Positions 58,307 to 64,000 of a DNA stretch of 64,000 nt are shown here, piece by piece (within the stretch, counting starts at the first letter, position 1; each line of letters opens with the position of its first letter). The stretch spans positions 186,001 through 250,000 of the forward strand of contig NZ_JBEPSJ010000005.1 of NCBI RefSeq assembly GCF_040548875.1. Direction: 5' to 3'. A program made the translations under genes and the position numbers. This stretch comes from Conyzicola nivalis_A (GTDB lineage: Bacteria; Actinomycetota; Actinomycetes; Actinomycetales; Microbacteriaceae). The notes under the pieces were generated by a model that was not told the origin of the DNA, did not search any database, and saw only the letters and a list, made by a program, of their open reading frames with translations.

Positions 58307-59690
58307 ATGACATTCATCGCAGACTCGTTCGACCCGGTGCTGGGTTCGGTCTGTGCAGGCGCCTTGCCGACGGATGCCTCGGCCTTTGCGTCACTCGAAG
58401 ACGACGAGTTGCTCGCGGCCCAGAGAACACTCGCGTCCGCACGCCGGGCGATCGACGCCAGCGCCGCCGCGGTCGCCGCAGAGATCGCGCACCGGTCGCG
58501 GCCAGAGCTGGGGTATTCGGGGCTGGCGCAGCGCTCGGGGTTCCGCACTCCGGCGAAGCTCGTGCAGCACGAGACCGGGTCGACGGCCCGCGAGGCCACA
58601 GGGCTCGTGAATGTGGGAGGCATGATGCGCGCCGTGGCCGCGCCGGGTCCCGACGACGGCGAGGCATGGATGGCGCCGGTCGGTGCGGCCGTCGCTTCCG
58701 GTGCACTGTCGATCGAGGCGGCGCGAGCGATCCGATCGGGGATGGGTGCGCCGGCAGAAGGGGTGACCTCGGCGCAGCTCGCTGCGGCGGTCGCCGAGTT
58801 GCTGTCTTTCGGCCTCGACGCCGACGCGCTGTTCAAGCGCGCCCGCGAGCTACGCGACGACCTCGACGAGGCGGGCATCGTCGACCGGGAGCGGGCGATC
58901 TACGAGGCGCGATCCGTGCGGCGGTCGAAGCGGCCGAACGGGCTCAACCGTTGCATCATCGACGCCGACCTCGAATCCACCGCCTTTCTCGACAGCCTCT
59001 ACGACACGATGACCTCGCCGCGCCGGGGAGGTCCCCGCTTCGTCTCGGAGCCGGACAGGGCATGGGCGGCCGGGGTCGAGGCCGACGAGCGCAGCACCGA
59101 GCAGTATGTGCACGACGGGCTGATCCACCTGCTGCGTTCGGCGACGCTCATCGACGACTCTGACACCCGGGCGATCATCGGGTCAGGGGTGCCGGCGGTG
59201 AAGGTTCTCGTGGACGCGGAGGCGCTCGAGTCCGGCGGCGGCCACGGACGCATCGAGGGCGTCGACATCCCGGTCTCGCTGAGCACGGTGCAGCGCGCCG
59301 TCTGCTCGACCTCGACGGTCGCCATCGACTTTCTCACAGACCAGCCTCTCAACGTGGGGCGCGAGCAGCGCCTGTTCACGAAGCGACAGCGCATCGCCCT
59401 GGCCGCCCGAGACGGCGGCTGCAGGTGGCCTGCCTGTGACCGTCCGCCTTCCTGGACGCGCATCACACCCGACAGTGGAAGCGTGACCACGGCAAGACCG
59501 ACATCGCCGACGGAATCCTCCTCTGCCGACATCACCACATGCTGCTGCACACAACAACGGCTGGGAGATCGTGCGCGAGGGCGCAGTGTTCTCGCTCATC
59601 CCGCCGCGCAGTGCCGACCCCGAGCAGGCGCCCCTCCTGGAGTCGAAGAGCGCGGCGCTGCGCGACCTGCAGCGTACGGGAGGTGGATGA
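58307..59690 (+). pseudogene. DUF222/HNH endonuclease gene broken by two frameshifts
   Basis: The first ~384 codons encode a DUF222 domain (DDELLAAQRTLASARRAIDASAAAVAAEIAHRS, LAQRSGFRTPAKLVQ) leading to RDGGCRWPACDRPPSWT. The HNH signature should follow. A shift at about 59455-59460 moves its first half (AHHTRQWKRDHGKTDIADGILLCRHHHMLLH) to another frame, and a second at about 59549-59553 (two extra bases, AC) moves the rest (NNGWEIVREGAVFSLIPPRSADPE) to the third, which ends at TGA 59688-59690. Each piece is family-like, so this is a decayed gene or contains sequencing errors. DUF222/HNH genes are multicopy in actinobacteria. Confidence 0.85.
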
Positions 59691-59694
59691 TGTG

Positions 59695-60618
59695 TCAAGC
59701 GAGCGCGAGCATCGCCCCCGCGGCGACGGCCAGAACGAGTCCGGCGATCTGCACGGGCGCGATGCGCTCCTTGAGCACCACGGCGGCGAGGATGATCGTG
59801 CCCGCCGGGTACAGCGCCGTCAGCACCGCCATGATCGAGAGCTCGCCGATGCGCACGCCGAGCAGCAGGCCCGCGTTGGCCACCGCGTCGACGATGCCGC
59901 AGGCGATGGCGAGACGCAGGCCGGGGAGCCAGGTGTGGGCCGGCGCTTCGGCGGGCGCTTCGACGGGCTCAGCGACCGTGCTGGGTGCCGCGCGCCGGCG
60001 TGAGATCGTCAGCAGCGCGAGCAGCGCGAGGAGCCCGACGGCCGAGAACATGATCGCGGCCGTGACCGCCCGGTTCACGACGAGGGGCACCAGCCCCGAG
60101 TCATCCGGCGTCTGATCGATGATCACGAGGAAGACGCCGATCGAGACGCCCGAGCCGATCGCCATGAGGAGGCCGCGCAGGCTCGGGCGCACGGCGCCCT
60201 CCTCGGGCACGAAGCCCACGAGCACGACGGCGACGAGCGCGAGTCCGAGCGCGACGTACCCGATCGTCTGCAGCCGTTCGCCGGCGAACAGCCCGATCGA
60301 CAGCGGCACGACCGCGGAGACGACGGCCGTAAGCGGGGAGAGGATGCTCATCGGCCCGATCGCGAGACACGCGTAGAGCAGACCGATGGCGACCGCGCCG
60401 GTGACGCCGCTGAGGGCGCCCAGCACGATCACGTCGCCCGACCAGTAGCCGGAGAAGGCTGGCACGGTCGCGACGGCGAGCAGCATGACGGCGAGCCCGG
60501 CGAGCGCTGCGACGGCGGTCACGCGCACCGGGCTGATGCGCCGCGACGCCGTGCCGCCGAGAAAGTCGGCGGCCCCGTACACGAGCGCGCTGGTGAGACC
60601 GATGAGCACCGTGAGCAT
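59695..60618 (-). CDS. DMT/EamA family transporter with repeat-derived loop
   Basis: 307 residues with ten hydrophobic segments in two EamA repeats: SALVYGAADFLGGTASRRISPVRVTAVAALAG at the start and VDAVANAGLLLGVRIGELSIMAVLTALYPAGTIILAAVVLKERI in the second half. DMT carriers exchange metabolites such as amino acids or purines across the membrane; the substrate is unknown. The central cytoplasmic loop (about residues 207-230) contains STVAEPVEAPAEAPAHT, encoded by a repeat A copy at 59954-59977. Converges on the HNH pseudogene with four bases between stops. Confidence 0.88.
   Translation of the reverse strand: MLTVLIGLTSALVYGAADFLGGTASRRISPVRVTAVAALAGLAVMLLAVATVPAFSGYWSGDVIVLGALSGVTGAVAIGLLYACLAIGPMSILSPLTAVVSAVVPLSIGLFAGERLQTIGYVALGLALVAVVLVGFVPEEGAVRPSLRGLLMAIGSGVSIGVFLVIIDQTPDDSGLVPLVVNRAVTAAIMFSAVGLLALLALLTISRRRAAPSTVAEPVEAPAEAPAHTWLPGLRLAIACGIVDAVANAGLLLGVRIGELSIMAVLTALYPAGTIILAAVVLKERIAPVQIAGLVLAVAAGAMLALA
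59954..59977 (-). repeat. Dispersed repeat A copy inside the DMT transporter gene
   Basis: On the minus strand it reads GCTGAGCCCGTCGAAGCGCC, encoding VAEPVEAP in the loop between the two EamA repeats. Confidence 0.85.
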
Positions 60619-60645
60619 CCGAACACGCTAGCGGGTGAATCGATG

Positions 60646-60669
60646 GTTACCGGTGAGTTACAACCGCGG
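60646..60669 (+). promoter_or_regulatory. PhoP-box-like direct repeat upstream of the nuclease gene
   Basis: GTTAC occurs at 60646-60650 and 60657-60661, 11 bases apart, as GTTACCGGTGA then GTTACAACCGC. Actinobacterial PhoP binds 11-bp direct repeats starting GTT. The gene downstream encodes a nuclease/nucleotidase, a usual phosphate-starvation product. Tentative. Confidence 0.35.
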
Positions 60670-60769
60670 CGAATCCTCGACAGATGTCTGTGCCTGTGAA
60701 TAGGCTACGAATTGACCCCCGTTCGGGGCGCAACAGTGAAGTTCTGCCATTCAAGGAGCAACTCCCGCT

Positions 60770-63700
60770 ATGACGACGCCGACGCCCCACGCCCCGAACC
60801 GCCTCCGCGCCGCAGCGCGAAACGCGGTGGCCATCACCACCGCGGCAGCCCTCGCCCTCGGCCTCTCGGCCCTCACCCCGTCGGCCGCGCTCGCCGCCGT
60901 CCCGACCACGACCATCGCCGACGTGCAGGGCGACGGCGCGGCCACGCCCGTCGCCGGCGCCGTCGTCACCGTCGAGGGAGTCGTCACCGGCGACTACCGC
61001 GCCGCCACCGCTAGCGGCTACCGCGGCTTCTACCTGCAGACCGCCGGATCGGGAGGGGCGACGGATGCCACGCCCGGACGCTCCGACGCCGTCTTCGTCT
61101 TCGCCGCCAACGCCAACCCCGCCGTCGCGATCGGCGACCTCGTCACGGTCACCGGCACGGTGAGCGAGTTCAACGGCCAGACCCAGATCTCGGCGACCAC
61201 CGACGCCGCCTACGAGCTCGTGACCGCGGTCGGCGTGCCCGCCCCCACGGTTTTGCCCAACTCCGTCACCGGCGCCGCGCGCGAGGCGTTCGAGGGCATG
61301 CTCGTGAGCCCTGAGTCCGCGCGTCTCAGCTCGAGCCACCAGCTGTTCAACTTCGGCAGCCTCTGGCTCAACGTCGGAGACCTCGCCGTGAAGGCGACCG
61401 AGACCACCGACGCCGGCCCCGACGCCCAGGCCATCGCCGCCGCGAACCGCGCCAACCGCCTGCTCGTCGACGACGGCTACAGCGTTCAGACCTCCAACGC
61501 CGCCCACCCGGGCGGGCAGCCGTACTTCGACGCCGCCACGGTCGTGCGCAACGGCGACCGCTTCGTCGCACCCGCGGCCGGAATGATCCTCGGCTGGGGC
61601 TTCGACGACTGGCGCCTGCAGCCGCAGCGCCCGCTCAGCGACGCCTCGCCTGCCGAGTACGCCGCCTACGAGCCGACCTGGGAGTCGCTCAACCCCCGCA
61701 CCGCGGCCCCCGCCGCGGTCGGCGGCGACGTCACCGCCGCCTCGTTCAACGTCTTCAATTACTTCACCACCTTCGGCGGCGACGCCCGCGGCGCCGACAA
61801 CGCGGCGGCGTTCGCCGTGCAGCAGTCGAAGATCGTCGCGGCCATCAACGCCCTCGACGCCGACATGGTCGGACTGATGGAGATCGAGAACTCCGTCAAG
61901 CTGGGCGAGGCGCCCGACGAGGCGCTCGACAACCTGGTCGCCGCGCTCAACGCGGCCAGCGCACCCGGCACCTGGGCGTTCGTGCCCACGCCGCCGGCCC
62001 TGCTCGACGCGGCCACGACCGACTTCATCACCAACGCGATCATCTACAAGCCCGCCGCCGTGACGCCCGTCGGCGACAGCTTCGCCGACACCGACGAGAC
62101 CGTGTGGGACATCGCCCGCGAGCCGATCGCCCAGACCTTCGAGACGGTCGGCACCGGCAAGGTCGTGACTCTCGTCGCCAACCATTTCAAGTCGAAGAGT
62201 CCGCCGAGCGGCAACACCGCCCCCGAGCCCGCCGACCTCCAGGGGTTCTTCAACGCCGAACGCGTCGAGCAGGCGACCAAACTCGTCACCTTCGTGAACG
62301 GCGTGAAGGCCGATCCCGCCAAGGGCGAGAACGTGCTGCTCGTCGGCGACTTCAACGCCTACGCCCAGGAAGACCCCGCCCAGGTGCTCACCGCGGCCGG
62401 CCTCGTCGACCTCGTGCCGGCGAAAGACCCGACCGAGTACACCTACACCTTCGACGGCGAGCTGGGATCGCTCGACCACGCCTTCGCGACACCCGAGCTC
62501 GCGGCATCCGTCACCGGTGTCGACGTCTGGAACATCAACTCGCCCGAGTGGGGCGACCGCGGCTACGAGTTCGGCGCCGCAGAGCCGGGAACCCCCTACC
62601 GCTCGAGCGACCACGACCCCATAGTGGTCGGCCTCGACTCGGCGCCCGCCCCCGTCGACATCGACATCCTCTCGATCAACGACTTCCACGGCCGGCTCGA
62701 GGCCGCCCCGCCCATCGCGGGCGCCGCGGTGCTCGCAGGCATGGTCGACTCCTACCGCGCCGCCAACCCGAACACCGTGTTCGTGGGCGCCGGCGACCTG
62801 ATCGGCGCATCCACCTTCACCTCGTTCATCCAGAACGACGAACCGACGATCGACGCCCTGAACGCGATGGGGCTCGACGCGAGCGCCTTCGGGAACCACG
62901 AGTTCGACCAGGGGCGTGACGATGTCGACGACCGCATCCTGCCGCTCGCCGACTGGGACTACCTCTCGGCCAACATCTACGACCGAGCCACGGGCGAGCC
63001 CGCCTACGACGAGTACTACCTGCAGGAGTTCGGCGACGTCACCGTCGGCTTCGTCGGCGCCATGACCGAGGAGCTGCCCAGCCTGGTCAGCCCGGCCGGC
63101 ATCGCCAGCCTCGAGGTGCGCGAGGTCGTGCCCGAGGTCAACCGGGTCGCCGACGAGCTCAGCGACGGCGACGCGGCCAACGGCGAGGCCGACGTGATCG
63201 TGCTCCTCGTGCACGAGGGCGCGGCGACGACGAACATCGCCAGCGCGACCGACGACTCCGCCTTCGGGCGCATCGTCACCGGCTCCAACGCCAACATCGA
63301 CGCGATCGTCTCCGGTCACACGCACCTCGCCTACGACCACGAGATTCCGATCCCCGGCACCAACACGTTGCGGCCGGTGCTCTCCTCGGGCCAGTACGGC
63401 GAGAAGTTCAGCCACATGGACCTCTCGGTCGACCCCGTCACCGGCGCGATCATCAGCCTCACCGCCGAGATCCTGCCGCTCGCCGGCGCGTACACGCCCG
63501 ACCCGGAGGTGGCGCAGATCGTCGCCGACGCGGTCGCCGTGGCGAACGTGAAGGGCGCGGTCTCGGTCGGCGAGATCACGGCCGACTTCAACCGGGCGAA
63601 GCAGTCCGCGGCGACGTTCTCAGAGAACCGCGGCGGTGAGTCGCCGCTCGGAAACTTCGTCGCCGACGTGCAGCTGTGGGCGACGGCGGATGCCGGAGCA

Positions 63701-64000
63701 GACATCGCGCTGATGAACCCCGGCGGACTCCGCGCCGACCTCGACTACTCGTCCACGGGCGCGAGCGACCCCGACGGCAACGTCACCTACAAGGAGGCGG
63801 CGGGCGTGCAGCCCTTCGCCAACACGCTCGTGACGCTCGACCTCACCGCAGCACAGCTCAAGGCGGTGCTGGAGGAGCAGTGGCAGCCGGCGGGAGCCGG
63901 ACGCCCCTTCCTGAAGCTCGGGGTGTCGGAGTCGCTCGAGTACACCTACGACCCGGCGGCGCCCGCCGGCGACCACATCGACGCGATCTACGTGAACGGC
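60770..64000 (+). CDS. Secreted ExeM/NucH-type nuclease fused to a UshA-like 5'-nucleotidase (3' end outside window)
   Basis: At least 1077 codons, open at the window edge. A signal peptide (about 1-42, NAVAITTAAALALGLSALTPSAALAA) precedes an OB-like domain (TTTIADVQGDG, to ~200). An endonuclease/exonuclease/phosphatase domain follows: ASFNVFNYFTTFGGDARG near 323, DADMVGLMEIEN, LVGDFNAY near 525 and RSSDHDPIVVGL near 612. From ~635 a 5'-nucleotidase starts with LSINDFHGRLE, GNHEFDQGRDD and SGHTHLAYDH (metallophosphatase motifs), then the C-terminal domain with ENRGGESPLGNFVADV. It would degrade extracellular DNA to nucleosides and phosphate. AAGGAG lies 12 bases before the ATG. Confidence 0.92.
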   Translation, partial: MTTPTPHAPNRLRAAARNAVAITTAAALALGLSALTPSAALAAVPTTTIADVQGDGAATPVAGAVVTVEGVVTGDYRAATASGYRGFYLQTAGSGGATDATPGRSDAVFVFAANANPAVAIGDLVTVTGTVSEFNGQTQISATTDAAYELVTAVGVPAPTVLPNSVTGAAREAFEGMLVSPESARLSSSHQLFNFGSLWLNVGDLAVKATETTDAGPDAQAIAAANRANRLLVDDGYSVQTSNAAHPGGQPYFDAATVVRNGDRFVAPAAGMILGWGFDDWRLQPQRPLSDASPAEYAAYEPTWESLNPRTAAPAAVGGDVTAASFNVFNYFTTFGGDARGADNAAAFAVQQSKIVAAINALDADMVGLMEIENSVKLGEAPDEALDNLVAALNAASAPGTWAFVPTPPALLDAATTDFITNAIIYKPAAVTPVGDSFADTDETVWDIAREPIAQTFETVGTGKVVTLVANHFKSKSPPSGNTAPEPADLQGFFNAERVEQATKLVTFVNGVKADPAKGENVLLVGDFNAYAQEDPAQVLTAAGLVDLVPAKDPTEYTYTFDGELGSLDHAFATPELAASVTGVDVWNINSPEWGDRGYEFGAAEPGTPYRSSDHDPIVVGLDSAPAPVDIDILSINDFHGRLEAAPPIAGAAVLAGMVDSYRAANPNTVFVGAGDLIGASTFTSFIQNDEPTIDALNAMGLDASAFGNHEFDQGRDDVDDRILPLADWDYLSANIYDRATGEPAYDEYYLQEFGDVTVGFVGAMTEELPSLVSPAGIASLEVREVVPEVNRVADELSDGDAANGEADVIVLLVHEGAATTNIASATDDSAFGRIVTGSNANIDAIVSGHTHLAYDHEIPIPGTNTLRPVLSSGQYGEKFSHMDLSVDPVTGAIISLTAEILPLAGAYTPDPEVAQIVADAVAVANVKGAVSVGEITADFNRAKQSAATFSENRGGESPLGNFVADVQLWATADAGADIALMNPGGLRADLDYSSTGASDPDGNVTYKEAAGVQPFANTLVTLDLTAAQLKAVLEEQWQPAGAGRPFLKLGVSESLEYTYDPAAPAGDHIDAIYVNG

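Noticed and set aside
60647..63415. A 922-codon minus-strand frame opposite the nuclease gene
   Set aside because: Antisense shadow; the plus-strand frame has a signal peptide and many catalytic motifs.

Overview
The window looks like a chromosome segment of a high-GC Gram-positive actinobacterium, most likely of the family Microbacteriaceae. Supporting points are the strong G/C third-position bias, GTG and TTG starts, many ATGA/GTGA start-stop overlaps, actinobacterial family markers (DUF3073, DUF3817, SCP-like protein next to purD/purF, LCP with LytR_C, DUF4012 proteins) and many scattered copies of a GCTGAGCCTGTCGAAG repeat. The family assignment is from memory of such genomes, not from a search. 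I saw no rRNA, tRNA, CRISPR array, transposase or phage gene.

Layout. 1-15 kb: purine de novo synthesis genes (purS, purQ, purC, purD, purF, purM; purL is not here) mixed with GNAT acetyltransferases, a kinase, an SGNH hydrolase, a serine hydrolase, an SDR, a VOC dioxygenase-like protein, a lipoprotein, an SCP-like protein and two DUF202 proteins. 15-26 kb: a flavoprotein with a repetitive acidic tail, a HAD phosphatase, a CrcB pair, a lone sigma-region-4-like protein, a PadR/DUF4097 operon, a TipA-like MerR regulator, an LCP protein, and the divergent YczE-like/MocR-like pair with a 36-residue protein. 26-38 kb: an RND permease, Nudix, GNAT, a ScyD/ScyE-like exported protein, a DEAD-box helicase with an unusual N-terminus, two tandem NTF2-like proteins, and cysK-cysE. 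38-58 kb: a surface-polysaccharide locus. It encodes a membrane 4,6-dehydratase, two DegT-type PLP proteins, a FemAB-like and a GNAT acyltransferase, a GT4/phosphoglycosyl transferase fusion, CapE/CapF/CapG homologues for UDP-L-FucNAc, a Wzy-like polymerase, a Wzx-like flippase, another GT4, two DUF4012 paralogues, VanZ and GtrA. 58-64 kb: a frameshifted DUF222/HNH gene, a DMT transporter and the start of a large secreted nuclease/5'-nucleotidase fusion that runs off the window.

How the genes fit together. The polysaccharide genes can be read as one pathway: UDP-GlcNAc is converted to a 4-amino-4,6-dideoxy sugar and, separately, to UDP-L-FucNAc. The fusion protein would load the first sugar phosphate onto undecaprenyl phosphate and perhaps add the next residue, then Wzx and Wzy would export and polymerise.

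The most unusual feature is at DNA level. At least two dispersed palindromic repeat families lie in the flanks but I saw none in the polysaccharide locus. One of them (about 24 bp) also lies inside open reading frames: it encodes an internal loop in PurC, the C-terminus of PurS, linkers or tails of three membrane proteins, and the start of CysE.
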